Shown in pieces: positions 1 to 11,935 of a stretch of DNA of 64,000 nucleotides; position 1 is the first letter of the stretch; each line of letters opens with the position of its first letter. The notes under the pieces are model-generated. The model worked only from the letters and a program-made list of their open reading frames with translations, ran no database searches and had not been told where the DNA came from. Made by a program: the position numbers and the translations under genes. Source of the stretch: Notospermus geniculatus (taxonomy: Eukaryota > Nemertea > Pilidiophora > Heteronemertea > Lineidae); assembly GCA_002633025.1 (NCBI GenBank), contig NMRB01000819.1, positions 50,848-114,847 on the forward strand, in the 5' to 3' direction.

Positions 1-1057
1 ACCGCCAACCACGGCTGAGACGTCCGGGCGCTGTTCAGACCTTTGATTTCATTGAAAAACACGGACGTATACCGAAAAAAAGAGAATGGCGGCAGATGGG
101 CCGAAGGCATGGAAGACGCGCTGTCGACATGGGCTTGCTGTTCTACAGGTCGACATTGCATCTTGAACCAACTCGACGGATCCAACGCAGATAAAAAAAA
201 AACTACCACGCGCAGGTCGACATCTCAGCGATTGAGCGGAATTCGGTACTCCTGGAACAAATGACACAATTTACCTTGTTCACTGGTTTCCAGCCGAGGC
301 TGCTGTTTATTTATACTTGTCAACGTTGCCGGTGCAATCCATCTTTTTTTCTCACCCACTATTTCCTAAATCAGCTCGCATTACCAACACCCTGTTATAG
401 CCTTCTTAGTACCTGTTCCAATGCTCGGTACCGGTATTGCTCAAAGATCACACGACAGCAACAAGCTACACATAGGCATAGGGGCCTAGGCAACTGTATA
501 GTTGAGTCTGTAAGCCGCATCTGTGTACATTGTTTACGTGTGTTCATTGTTTAGCCAGCATTTTGTGTTGATTCTTGAAGGAATTATACTGTCAGTATAA
601 TTCCACAAAGGTTGATTGTTGGATGCATTTTTTTCAATGAAAATGTGAAGGTTGAGGTACTTGAAGTCACATTTGCTGATCTTGATAGTGATAGGATGAT
701 CTCCTTTACCTCAGCTGCTCACCAGAATCAATTATTGTGGTAACCTTATCCTTGCCTACAATGAAGGCATATCCTTGTCATTTGGCTCCGGAGTATCGGA
801 GCAACTGGCAGTTCAACTCGCGCATCCGGCAGTTGCTCGGAGACACCGGCATTACAGGTGCAGTCAGGTCGACAAAATCGGCAAGTCATCAGTCACTCCG
901 AGTTGCTTCCATCACCGGAAAGCTAGTTGCCAGGAGTTGCTTAAGACACAGTGTCGACCTGTGAGCACATTAATGTACCGGTATGTAGATATTTTGTTCT
1001 ATTTACTGAGACAGTGTTAAAAATCTCGGACAGTGTGAAGAGTACCGGTATACTTTT
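1..1057. other. No gene recognised
   Basis: I see no supportable gene here. Short open frames on both strands lack any motif I recognise. The only structure noted is a small perfect hairpin near 580-602, where GAATTATACTG is followed by its complement CAGTATAATTC. The end of the interval holds AATAAATAAA near 1135, on the strand opposite the neighbouring GPCR. Confidence 0.5.
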
Positions 1058-2110
1058 TTATCGTAGTTGTTCATTTTGTCTTTTTCGACAAAATAGTTCC
1101 ACGAGACCTCTCCGAAATCGGTGCCCTGTCGCACAATAAATAAAGAAATTAACGAAACGGTTCAAAAGGTTGAGAAAGCGAGAGATGTAATTATAGTGGT
1201 CTTTCCAACTGTAGTCAACTGAAGGGGAGTAAAGATAAAGTATGCAAATACTTATAATTTCGTAGGCACTTCCGGGTGATTCTAGGATTACATAAACGAT
1301 AACTACTGCCATCACTCTTTTTGTGACCGAAATAACTCCTTTGATACCCTTCCCTGAATGTCTCATTATACTGTTATTTCTGGAGGCTTTGAGTGTTGTC
1401 AAAATAGAATATGTGATGATGACTAGAGTCGTGATGGGTACACATCCGCTCACAACAACTGCAAGACCATTTCTGTAGACTGCTTTGTATGCTAGGTTGT
1501 TTCCCAAGTCAGTGTAAGCACGTATTGCTCTTAGTCTCCTGACGCATGGGTCATAGCGATAGCTGACGTCGTATGTGAACAAAAGTGGAAAGCGATACAC
1601 AACGGAACAAACAAAAACAAGCCCGATTGTTATATACGCATTCTTGTTTGTACAAATGGATGCCGCTTTTAATGGTCTACACACTGCGATAAATCGTTCT
1701 ACTGCGATGCAGACAGTCAAGTAGATAGATGCAATTCTTGAAACGGACCGTGTGAAACTAATATAACTATAGGCAATATGATAAAATTCAATGTATTGGT
1801 TAAGCAGAACAATATAATAATGTATTTGTAGCATGGTATACCGTAAAATATCTCCTAATAAAGTTGCGCTGTCTGCAACAGCCATAGCTCTGAGAAGAAT
1901 CGAGTTTGACGTATATGGCCTCTCACGGCCGAGTACTATAAATGAGAGACAATTGCCTACCAGACCGAGAGGCACAATGATCAGAGTGAAGTGAACTTGT
2001 ACAATGAATTGAAGGTACCGCCTTGAGCTGCCTAACGATTCCATTCTGTAGCTGGACAAGCATCTCACGGTGCTAACTACGTGGGCTGCTGTACTGGTCA
2101 GAGTTATCAT
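1058..2110 (-). CDS. Rhodopsin-like (class A) GPCR, single exon
   Basis: A 350-residue seven-helix receptor in one exon; it should sit in the plasma membrane and signal through G proteins. TM1 carries GNCLSF (52-57), TM2 AVAD (77-80), and the end of TM3 has ERF (138-140) in place of DRY. TM6 has ESPGS (277-281) where CWxP is usual, and TM7 has NRFVNFFIY (317-325) in place of NPxxY, followed by a basic helix-8 segment (RFRRG). A cysteine at 189 lies in the second extracellular loop, but I see no partner cysteine at the top of TM3, which is unusual. The general look is that of invertebrate peptide-receptor-like (FMRFamide-receptor-like) orphans; the ligand cannot be inferred. Met23 is an alternative start. 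It is not close in sequence to the other receptors in this window. Confidence 0.85.
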   Translation of the reverse strand: MITLTSTAAHVVSTVRCLSSYRMESLGSSRRYLQFIVQVHFTLIIVPLGLVGNCLSFIVLGRERPYTSNSILLRAMAVADSATLLGDILRYTMLQIHYYIVLLNQYIEFYHIAYSYISFTRSVSRIASIYLTVCIAVERFIAVCRPLKAASICTNKNAYITIGLVFVCSVVYRFPLLFTYDVSYRYDPCVRRLRAIRAYTDLGNNLAYKAVYRNGLAVVVSGCVPITTLVIITYSILTTLKASRNNSIMRHSGKGIKGVISVTKRVMAVVIVYVILESPGSAYEIISICILYLYSPSVDYSWKDHYNYISRFLNLLNRFVNFFIYCATGHRFRRGLVELFCRKRQNEQLR

Positions 2111-3037
2111 GGTTGTAGCATCCCTTATTTCTGTTAGCTGATTTGATGGAGTTGTACAAACTTACATACCTACCTCTTGGGGGAATTCAGTATGAAACTT
2201 CCATTGTCACCGAGTACCGGTATTCATCCAAATATGATTTACTGAATGTAGAATTTCTCCTGACAAAAGTGGGGAACTGGCAAAATAGGGACTGGTTCTG
2301 TATAATAATATGCACACCAAGGTCGTCTCTCCTCACTATCTTGTCGGCGATCCAAACTTTTAATGGTGATAAATGAAGACAGTTCACTAAAGACAGACTT
2401 GGACTTGCACCACAGTAACAGCCAGTTTGGACGCTAAGTATGTGAGCAGTTGAAACATGCTGATGATCATGCGCCTTTTTCAACGTTTACTGCATTAACA
2501 ACGTCAATAGATAAATGTTTTAGCCACTTGAGATCAAGTCAGCTTGTGGCTGTTAACTGAAACAGATAATTATCATTTGCCTTCATCGACTGGAAGGTAT
2601 TGCTTACATGTATAATTAGGGCCTATGTCGTTGGTTTTTGCAATCCACGACTGGTAAGTATGGATGGAAGCGTTGTGCACTGCACGTACATCATGTACGC
2701 ACAGTACACACCCTCGGGCACTCTTTCAAGTATTTCCAGGAATTGTGGTGTCAGCCAATGAAATTTCAGTATTCAAGGGGTTTCCCAGATTTTTTCAGTG
2801 TTATACTTACGGCCGGGACTTACGGCCTCACTGTATTGAATTGTACGATATTTTCAAAGTGTTGGGAGAGTGCAGGTATCGGTCTCATAGCCTCGTGAAG
2901 GTCCCCACAATACTTGCCTTTAACGTACTGCAAAGTATCAAGTCCTAGTTTTCAGCTCACACTGAAAAAAATGAAGGCAGAATGTGACGAAATAGATCGT
3001 AGGGGTTTAGTTGCAAAGTATTGCGTGCGAATCCGCG
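2111..3037. other. No gene recognised
   Basis: Upstream flank of the minus-strand GPCR and beyond. Short open frames occur on both strands, but none shows a domain, membrane segment or splice context that I can support. Confidence 0.4.
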
Positions 3038-4338
3038 GCCGTCACGGTGGGCTGGGTATTCGAAAAACCTGGACGATGGACGGTGGATGATGGACGATGG
3101 ACGGCTCCTTTCAGCATCATCGATCTCATCCTCGCACCCAGGGTCTTCACAACCGGCTCCCCAACTCGCGCTTGGTTCAGACCCTGGCGACATCCATGCC
3201 ATTTTAGTGGGGAACCAGCGGAGTACTCGACTCCGCCGAATCCAGCCAATCGCAGTGAAGCTTCTATCCCGTCTTGGTCATATCCCAAATATGGTAGCTG
3301 TGAAAATTTCTCGAGTCGCTGACAAACTCGCTGAGTTTCTGATTGTTCCTGAATTAACTTCGCGTCAACATGATTCTCACGGATTATCTTGTCAACGAGG
3401 ACGTACTGATGGGATCAGAACACGAAGGTATGATCCAGTTCATGTGTTTGGGGCAGCTGTCATTCGGCAGCGTGCATAAATTATGGAATGAGATAGAATG
3501 CTATGAGCCTGGTATCCGGTAACTCGTAATACCAGATGTATGTGCAGACGTTGTAGCACTAGGCGCGATATTTGTCCATTAATACATCAAGTGGCATTTC
3601 CCAACTGCTTTGCATGGTTTATTCGTGAATTACCAATTGGCGAGTACACATGAGGGAATGTCCGTCTTCCCCCACCGAAACGGGATGGATGTCCTCAGGG
3701 CATTGAGGGAGGGTACGACCGTAAATGACCTGAGATTCTCAGGATGCATCGATCTCCACCGCCTGGATGATAATTCTCATTTCCGACATACCTGCCACAA
3801 CCATGCAGGTAATAATCGACCAAGAGGTAGTGAGGTTGATATTCAGCGTAAAATCATGAAATGAAGGATAGCCTCCAACTATAAGACATGTACGGAAGTG
3901 TACCTATGTTTACAAAGTTTTTCCAGGGTATTTTTTATTCAAACAGAGATTACAAGTAAACTGAGCAGATGCATCCCAAATACACAGCGCCGTCATATTC
4001 ACAATTACCTCTAGTTCACAAACATACAAGAAGTACAGCGTGTACTGTACTCACACACGTGCACGGGACCGACAAAGTTCCAAGAAAGTCCAAATGACTT
4101 TTCCAAAACTCCGCCATGGTCCTCCCAGCTGCATGACGTGATGGCGTCACAACACAGTGTGCCATGTGACTTCCACTCCACGACATCATCCACGCCGTTT
4201 TGTCAAACGCACACGCCGGGCCACAAGTAGGCCTACACAAGAACACAACATTTAATTTTCAATAAATCATGTAAAAGTCTATATTTTCTGGGGGACAGTC
4301 GAAAATCTGCCAAGTGGTACACTATTTATCCATTACAT

Positions 4339-4562
4339 CTATAGGCCTACACTCACTACAGCTCCTAAGTCCTTGAGAATTTACTATAGGTCCCTTTTGA
4401 AACGTTGTAGGGATTGGTCTTATCTCACTATTCCCAAATTATAGTAGGTATAGCATTAATTTTCAGCCCTTTCCAGCAATAATCCCACTGTATGGCTGTT
4501 TGCCGGAAGTGTCCCAAGGCGTCAAACGTGCCATGCAAAGGGAAAATTCGTGAAAATGACGA
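4339..4562. repeat. Dispersed repeat, inverted partner at 10129-10340
   Basis: This stretch and about 10129-10340 are diverged reverse complements of each other. Shared words include GAGAATTTACTAT, TTTTCAGCCCTTTC and the GTCATTTTCA end. It is a non-coding dispersed repeat; its ends are not clear enough to assign a class. Confidence 0.55.
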
Positions 4563-4615
4563 AATCTATCGGCGGCTTTACCGCCAGTATAAAATGTAGA
4601 CAAGAGAAGAGGTAA

Positions 4616-4742
4616 TTCAGGGTCCATATTCATGAAAACTTGCTAGGCTTAGTTGCCTTCTAAAGTGCCTAGTTTGTACAGGCCAATGTACACAACTAGC
4701 AGCCAACTAAGCTAGCAAGGTTTTATGAATATGGGCCCTGAA
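4616..4742. mobile_element. Small foldback MITE (GGGCCCATATTCAT ends)
   Basis: A hairpin about 127 bp long. It starts TTCAGGGTCCATATTCATGA and ends ATGAATATGGGCCCTGAA, with complementary inner arms around GCTAGCAAG. The end motif resembles that of the 849-bp element at 26893-27740, so both may belong to one family. Confidence 0.7.
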
Positions 4743-5236
4743 CGCTGTAATGCGTGATTGATCATGTTTGTCGTAGGCCTGTGCAGTTGTCACTTTAAAT
4801 TCATGTTGATGCTGGGAGGTATGTCGGAAATGAGATAATTATCATCCAGGCGGTGGAGATCGATGATGCTAAAAGGAGCCGTCCATCGTCCATCATCCAC
4901 CGTCCATCGTCCAGGTTTTTCGAATACCCCGGTGGGCTGGTGGTATCGTCCAGGTTTTTCGAATACCCCGGTGGGCTGGTGGTCACCTCGGTTTCGCTTT
5001 TGTATAGGGGAGTAATACTTGCGTAATCCTTTCCTTTATAAACTTCGTTGGACATACGAGTGGTCATCATTTAGGCCATTCGTTTACTTCCACGAGCTAG
5101 CTCGGAACAGACTCTACACCGTTCGTTTACACCGGAACTGCGTCATCGGGGCTTCCTCGGACCAGGCGCGACTAGCCCTACCCGCCGAGGTGGGCTCCTC
5201 GTGGAACCTTCCCAGGATGCATTGTTTCAAATTGGC

Positions 5237-5646
5237 CATTGTTACAACAGAAGGCGCTCCTGCCTCGCACCAATCTGTTACGCTGTGCTCACAGAATTGT
5301 GGGAAAGCAAGATGGCGCCGGGTGATTGACAGCGAACTACTTGGCTTGGCTGATCATGTGATCCGTCTATCCCCGTAGTTACTAGGATCAAATACCTACA
5401 AACCTCGCTTATTATGATAGTTGTTACTTGCCATACAATTATTCACAAAAAATCTGTAAATATTTTTGCACTAAACAAAGAATGTTAAGCCAGTCACTTG
5501 GGACTTATTTTATTCCTACGCTGTGATGAGGTTGCGGACGTACACGTCGGCCAAATCTGGCCAATGTGATGCGTTCCACGACTACACAGGTCTGTGCAAA
5601 AGCAGTCTCTCGCAAGCAGTCTCGCGCAGCCTGTGTGTACACAATG
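5237..5646. mobile_element. 410-bp element with CATTGT ends and 9-bp target duplication
   Basis: The element begins CATTGTTACAACAG and ends GTGTACACAATG, short imperfect inverted ends. It is flanked by CAAATTGGC (5228-5236) and CAAAATGGC (5647-5655), a 9-bp duplication with one mismatch. A second copy lies at 35651-36572 with its own 10-bp duplication. A 9-10-bp duplication fits Mutator-like elements, but no transposase is present, so the class is inference. Confidence 0.75.
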
Positions 5647-6214
5647 CAAAATGGCGGCAACGTTAGGGAAAGTTACTGTCCATGATATCTGTAAAATTCG
5701 CCACTTCCTCGTCTGTGGCCGCCATGATGGTTTCCCCGAGGAAGGCACGAGACCGTTCGATTACTGGCTGTTGTGCGCACGCTCAGCTTGTTCCTTCCGG
5801 AGCTTGCCCGAGGAAGTAATCGAACACGCTCATTACCAGCTATCGCGGGCCTAATCTCCACGCATCCACAATACACACTCCAGGCGCTATGCTAACAGGG
5901 CTGAACTGAATGCACTACAGGTATAAGTACATGTATATCGCAATATCAGGTGGAGGAGCGCACATACGTCAAATGCCTACCTACTGGTGGTTCTGTATGC
6001 ATCTTTTGCGGATTCGGTGAAAGTTTGGGTTCGATTGGATAAAATTTTCCTATATACACCAATAGATTGAAGTTTCAACATACATTGCCAATGCATGAAC
6101 AGAGAAATCCCCGTGAAACGAGTGAACATTGTAGCCTAAAGCATTTTAGGTGTGGTGCAGTGGTTTTGAATCAACTGCCTACCTCTATTAGAGAAGGGAA
6201 TACATGTCCCTTCA

Positions 6215-6456
6215 TCACGCTGGTGATTCAAACGTAAAATCTTTTTTTCGTACGCGATTTTTACCCAAGCATAACTAATCGTGTTGACTATTTTTGCAGC
6301 TGTTTAGGCAAATAGAAGGGGTGACAGCTTATTATGTAATCACCCGTCACCCCTTCCATTTACCAGATGGACTGCGAATGCGACAAGCACCATTAGTTAT
6401 GCGTCAACGACTTCGCGTACGAATAAACTAATTTTGTGTTTGAATCACCAGCGTGT
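6215..6456. mobile_element. Foldback MITE
   Basis: Long inverted arms: CACGCTGGTGATTCAAAC near 6215 and its complement GTTTGAATCACCAGCGTG near 6438-6455. Inner arms continue through the TACGCG and GGGGTGAC words. Non-coding. Confidence 0.7.
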
Positions 6457-6889
6457 TCATGTGGGTACCATTAATTATGAGGTTGTATGAAAATTTACGA
6501 CTGACGTGGGGGGGGGGGGTCTGAAAATTGGCGTATATTACAGTAATAGGTATCGCACGCTTGACTGACTTCCAACAAAGGGAACACTAGCGATCCTGGT
6601 GGGGCATGATTCCCGCAATAGCTGGTATGTTCAGTCTGCAGAATGTTATACTGTGTGTGTGCGATTCATTCGCTTTGCCGTGCCACGTTTGGGCGTGTTG
6701 GGCGAGGTTTGTCTTCGAAATTTTGGCATCTGTCTGGCTGAATGGCAACCGTATTAGTTTATGAGTTGGTATTGCACTGACACAACCGTAAGTTTCCGAC
6801 TTTTGTGAATTTCCATGTCCGCATTCAAGGGTTTAGCAACTTGCATAAATTGGACGGTATTTTAATCGTCGATTCAACTATTGTCGTTA

Positions 6890-8427
6890 TACACAGTGGT
6901 CCTTAACCGGAAGAAAGTGCAAAAAAATTTTACTCAAATAAAACCTACGTCAGAATATTCCTAAGACAACCTAGTTTCATTTGCTGAAGGAACGAAAAAA
7001 ATCTGTTGGGAAAATTTTCAGAAAATCCACTTTTTCGAAATGGCGGCCATTTTGGATGCTGGAAATTTGAGAAAAAGGGCTGCAGTTGTCAATATTCATT
7101 CTGAATTGGCAGATTTCCCCAGGAAATGATGGTAGTGGCTATCCTGCATCAATATACAATGCAAAGCACCCAATTTGGTGTCATACAGGGTGTCTCATGT
7201 AAAAAAAACCGGGAAGACAGTGTTATGTTGAAACATCCTTTACAAATGCTATTTGAACATGGCTGATAAGGCACATAGAAATTCTTCACTTGCACAGTAA
7301 TCACGGTGGCCAACCGTACAGGGTCAGAAAGGGTCCCGTTCCAATTCCATACCATTACCAAAACTGAATTAGATGCAGTAATTACTACCCAACACTACTG
7401 AAGTACACTGGATGGGTGAAGAATTTTGATTCATGGCAGAAAATGATAATCAGGTGTACAGCAAGTAAATCTCATTGGGCGATCATGCATCACGGGAAGT
7501 TTTGTTTACCCGTAACCCAGTACAGTTGGCCATCGTGGTAATTCACAGTTCCATAAGCACCGTTGTATTCCAGAACACTCTGTCGGCAAACGTCTATCAT
7601 GTGCATCATAGCCCGTAATTGTTTCCAGAAGGTCATCATTTCCAACAACTGAAATGCTGCCTTTCCTAAAACAAAGAAGGCAAACTTTAGCCCTGACAGT
7701 TTCATGATCCATTCTTCCAATACGGGTACGTTTACTGTCCCAGCTGAAGGACTGTGTGGATAAGGACTCAACATGACATCTTATATGGGCATAGACCCTT
7801 TATTACGACATAAGATGGTCTCGGGTGTCATCCTAGTTCTATCTGGTGGTCATGTCACTTACAGAAAATGACAAAAGGGTGTCTGCAGTGAATTAAAAGA
7901 TGTTCTCTACCTATTTGGGATGTGTCTGATTCAGGTAACATGTCCATAACAGTGTGAATTATACTGCGTTGGCATTGAATAATTATGCTGACGACGGAAA
8001 AACACCTACCAATAAGTGTCACTCTCTGAGGAAAGTGCCTATGTACCTTATAGCCATGTTCAAATAGTAATTATAAAGAATGTTTCAAAATAACACTGTC
8101 TACCCTGGTTTTTTTGCATGAGACACACTGTATAACACCAAATTGGGTGCTTTGCATTGTATATTTTAGGCAGGATGGCCACTACCATCATTTCCTGAGG
8201 AAAACTGCCAATTCAAAATGAATATTGACAACTGCAGCCCTTTTTCTCAAATTTCCAGCATCCAAAATGGCCGCCATTTCGAAAAAGTGGATTTTCTCAA
8301 AATTTTCCCAACAGATTTTTTTCGTTCCTTCAGCAAATGAAACTACGTTGTCTTAGGAATATTCTGACATAGGTTTTATTTGAGTAAAATTTTTTTGCAC
8401 TTTCTTCCGGTTAAGGACCACTGTGTA
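6890..8427. mobile_element. 1.5-kb foldback element with ~390-bp arms and TA target
   Basis: The ends are TACACAGTGGTCCTTAACCG and its complement, with TA at 6888-6889 and 8428-8429. The arms (about 6890-7280 and 8036-8427) are near-perfect reverse complements. The unique centre (7281-8035) has only short open frames with no recognisable domain. The TA target and the CAGTGG end suggest a non-autonomous Tc1/mariner-type element. The adjoining LTR retroelement begins immediately to its right. Confidence 0.8.
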
Positions 8428-8429
8428 TA

Positions 8430-8823
8430 GGTTTCAAGCCTAGATTAGAAAACGATGCACTCTCCGCTGCGCCTCCGGTGTTCGTCTCCTCAACTCTGTG
8501 CGTAGCATGATACATGTACATGCATATGCAGTTGTTCGAGAGCGTTCCCTCGTGAGAAGGACGGGTAGCAGTCAACAGTTGCAGATTGGTGCGACAACTT
8601 GGTGGCAGACCACGTGATGTGGTAAAGGGACTGTTGTAAAATTTGTAAGATGGTGGTGAGCTCGAAGATTGACAGCTAAAGACGTGGAGTTTGTCACAGA
8701 CTGATGAAATGATCAGATATTTTTGTTTTTTTTTAAATAAATGTTGTGTATAGGTTCCATAGACTTTCGGCGTTGTTTTGTCTCCTTTGGAAAGAAGACG
8801 GGCCGTACTGTCAGGTATTCCTT
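8430..8823 (+). repeat. Probable 5' LTR of a retrotransposon
   Basis: Inferred from position: the segment lies directly upstream of a primer-binding-site-like sequence and a Gag gene. It contains an AATAAA poly(A)-like signal near 8738 and ends close to TTGACA. No matching 3' LTR was found in the window, so the left boundary is a guess, set by the end of the preceding foldback element. Confidence 0.4.
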
Positions 8824-8828
8824 GACAT

Positions 8829-8846
8829 TTTGGGGGCCTGTCCGGG
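8829..8846 (+). promoter_or_regulatory. Primer-binding-site-like sequence (tRNA-Pro type)
   Basis: TTGGGGGCCTGTCCGGGAT closely resembles the known tRNA-Pro-primed binding sites of some retroelements, differing at about two positions. It lies just after the proposed LTR and about 160 bp before the Gag start, the expected place. Confidence 0.55.
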
Positions 8847-9005
8847 ATAAAAAAAAGGCCGTCGTCGACGTTCTGAAGGGAACAACACAACAAGCGTAAC
8901 AAGTGATAGGGTAGGCCTATTGTTGGAAACTAGGTTCGTTGTGTAAACGGTTGTGTCTGTGGCTTCTCCTGCCTGCGCTACTATTGGTGTTTCCTAGCTA
9001 GCGTA

Positions 9006-9938
9006 ATGGAACTAGACAAGTTAATTGCTGTTGGTAAAGAGCTTGGGCTCACGGGTACTGAGTTGATTAAGTCTATAGATGCTGAGCGCGAGCAGAAAAG
9101 GGCTGAGCGCGATGAACGCCAGCAAGCGCGCGAGCATGAACGTGAAATGCACGAAGCGGAATGCTTGGCGAAAGAAGCGCAGCACGCGCATGAGCTGCTT
9201 ACTTTAGATAAACAGTTAGAAATTGAAAAGGCAAAAGTCGAAGCCGCAAGGGCACCTCCAGCCTCTACCGTTGGCGTAAAACCACGTACACCAAAGACGC
9301 CGCAGTTTAACGAGCGCCATGATAGTTTAGATTCATATATAGACCATTTTGAACGGTCACGGGGTCAGAAATGGCCTGAGAGTGAGTGGGCAATACAGCT
9401 TAGCACTTTGTTGACTAGTAAGGCTCTTAAAGTGTATTCTAAGATGTCAGCCACCGAGGCCCACAATTATGCGTCATTGAAAACTGAGCTGTTAAAAGCA
9501 TACGACTTCACGGAAGAGGGGTATAAAAAGCGTTTTCGTGAATCTAGGCATGATGGGGGGGGGGGGGGGGTCNNNNNNNNNNNNNNNNNNNNNNNNNNNN
9601 GTTTCGGGAATCTAGGCAGGGGGGGGGGGGGGGAGTCCAAGCAATTTGCTGCGCGTCTGGGTAAAAATCTTGACGGTTGGGTGACTTTTTCGGGAATAGA
9701 AAAGACGCATGGCAAACTGTCTGATCTTTGTCTGAGAGAACAGTTTCTTGATTGTTGTCACAATAGGATGCAGCTGTTCCTTCGTGAGCGGGTACCTAAG
9801 ACTATTACGGAAATGACGACCCTGGCCGAGCAGTATAAAGACGACCATAACTTTCCGACGTTTGACAAGGGTCCTGGCAAGGGGGCGGTTGATAAAGTTG
9901 ACAAGCATATGAAAAAAGTTAAAAACCATAAACGATAA
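9006..9938 (+). pseudogene. LTR-retrotransposon Gag (SCAN-like capsid), with assembly gap
   Basis: The open frame encodes about 310 residues. An N-terminal charged coiled-coil (roughly residues 20-85, rich in E, R, Q and A) is followed by a capsid region with the landmarks PKTPQFNE, SLDSYIDHFER and LREQFLDCC that I associate with SCAN-like Gag proteins of Ty3/gypsy-type elements. The C-terminus is lysine-rich and stops without a visible zinc knuckle, and no protease or polymerase follows, so the element is truncated. A 28-base N gap (9573-9600) flanked by G-runs breaks the capsid region; the words on its two sides repeat each other, so the frame across the gap is not reliable. Confidence 0.75.
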
Positions 9939-10431
9939 AACGATAGTAAAAAAAAATCTGGTGGTAACCCGTATTTTCATTACATAATAAAAAATATCAA
10001 AGAATTGTAAAAATTTGTTCCAAGATCTGAAACTTTTCGTCCAAGATTGTCACGTGCGTCTTGCCAAGATGCAAGTGACCACAAAACTGATGACGTCATG
10101 AAGTACATGAACAACCCGGGTGCATTTCGTCATTTTCATGAATTTAGTTTTTTGCGTGGCAGCTCTGACACATTGGGAAACTTCCAGCATAGAACATGCA
10201 GTAGGATCATTGCTCGAAAGGGCTGAAAATTAGCGCTATACTTCCTCCGGGGTGTGCAACAGGGAGACAAGACCAATTCCAACAACTTTTCAATTGGGAC
10301 CCATAGTAAATTCTCAATGACTTAGGAGCTATAGATCAGTTCAAATTAGGTCGTCGTTTATGACGTCATGGCGATTTCTTGGCAACCCGCACATGCGCAG
10401 TAGCCATTTTCCTTGACAACGCGGAAGCTGA

Positions 10432-10833
10432 GGGCCGTACTTACGAAGCGCGATTAGGTCAACACGCGTGTAAATTCATAGATATTCAGGTTATGGGCCT
10501 AGAAAACCATTGTGTTGCTACCTTGTACGCTGCTTAATCGGCAGCCTTTCCCCACAGGATAACTACACGCGGTTAACATTCCTACGTTTACGTGCAGGAG
10601 GATCGAAGAAAGAGTTGAATGACTCTAAACAAGGCCTGTAGGTTGTTCAAAGTATTCTTTTGTCCTCCTGTAGCTAGACAAAGGAAAGTTAACCACGGGT
10701 GATTATCCTGCGGGTAAACGCGGCCGATCAAGCCGCGTACAAGGTAGCAACACAATGGTTTTCTAGGCCCATAACCTGAATATCTATGAATTTACACGCG
10801 TGTTGACCTAATCGCGCTTCGTAAGTACGGCCC
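10432..10833. mobile_element. PIF/Harbinger-like MITE with TGA target duplication
   Basis: 402 bp with near-perfect arms of more than 100 bp starting GGGCCGTACTTACGAAGCGC and ending with its complement. Flanking TGA trinucleotides at 10429-10431 and 10834-10836 form a 3-bp duplication. Three-base targets and GGGCC ends are typical of PIF/Harbinger elements; the family assignment is inference. Confidence 0.75.
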
Positions 10834-10884
10834 TGAGTGTTTACATTGGTTTCAACGAAGGATTCCGGCAATCGGCAGCATTTT

Positions 10885-11935
10885 TAGCTCACCGGGGTGA
10901 GCTATTACGATGGTGAAGCGTCCGTCGTCCGTCGTCGTCCGGCGTCGTCGTCGTCGTGTTCCGTTAGCAGGGCACGTTTCGTAACCGCTGGGGCTATGGA
11001 TCTGAAACTTGGTACATACATAGCCCTAGGTCAGATATCAAAGTTTCGGTCCGATTCGATTGTTGGCTTGGCCACCAGGTGGCCAAAACCAAAAACACAA
11101 AAAGTGCAATAACTCCTGAACTAATGACTGGATCATCTCAAAATTTTTATCATAGGTGTATCTAATGAGGATACATGACATATGTAACAGGTTTTTGATT
11201 TGACCTACTTTTCAAGGTCACAGAGGTCAAAGTTCGACAAAAGTGACGAACCTCTCAGAGTTTGTTATTATTTCACCGAGCGACTTCATATTTTGCATAA
11301 ACATGCATTGGAGGGGTACCTTTAAAAATACCAAGTTTTGGTCCGATTGAACATCTAGTTTGGCCGCCAGGTGGCGTAACCTGAAAATCAAGTAAGTGCT
11401 ATTACTCAGGAACGGCTTGACGCAGAGGGCTCAAATTTGATATTTACCTCCATCTAGATGACCTTTACATGCACGTCAAATTTTAGCCTGATATGACTTC
11501 AAACATGGCCACCAGGTGGCGTAACCCAAAAGTCATCAAAGTGCTGTAACTCAGGAACGCCTTAACCCAAAGCGCTTTAATGTGCTATGTGGGCCCCTGC
11601 AGATGACCTTTATGACCATGTGAAGTTTCGGCCCCATCGGACATTCAATATGGCCGCCAGGTGGCGTAACCCGAAAATCATCAAAGTGCTGTAACTCAGG
11701 AACGACTTGACCCAAAGCACTCCAATGTGCTATGTGGTCCCCTGCAGATGACCTTTATGTGCATGTGAAGTTCCGGCCCGATCGAACATACAATATGGCA
11801 CTAGGTGGCATAACCCAAAAATCATCAAAGTCCTACCTGGGAGTGACTTGACCGAGATTGCTCATAACACTGATATGTACCTCCCTCTGTCATTAGACTA
11901 TTATGTCCAGCCCGGTGAGCACATGGTCCATGGAC
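10885..11935 (+). repeat. Dispersed long repeat with CACCAGGTGGC units
   Basis: It begins with a short hairpin (TAGCTCACC/GGTGAGCTA) and a GTC-rich microsatellite at about 10917-10957. Internal units of about 130-180 bp each carry a GCCACCAGGTGGC-type word plus an AAAGTGCTGTAACTCAGGAA-like word. It ends with a palindrome around ATGGTCCATGGACCAT near 11930. Related copies occur at 21.3-22.6, 23.5-24.3 and 47.3-48.1 kb. Non-coding and of unknown class. Confidence 0.65.

Larger units (their letters stand above)
3038..4990. repeat. Inverted pair of GGACGATGGACGG-type repeats
   Basis: Positions about 3040-3135 contain TATTCGAAAAACCTGGACGA followed by several GATGGACGG words. Positions about 4845-4990 hold the reverse complement, with the TTTTTCGAATACCCCGGTGG end duplicated in tandem (about 37-bp unit). 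The two ends face each other about 1.7 kb apart, so they could be the termini of one element. The interior holds no coding sequence that I recognise, and contains the dispersed repeat at 4339 and the small foldback at 4616. Confidence 0.5.

Noticed and set aside
3021-3479. 152-codon open frame on the plus strand
   Set aside because: It starts inside the GGACGATGGACGG repeat, has no domain or membrane segment, and other frames are open to a similar length.
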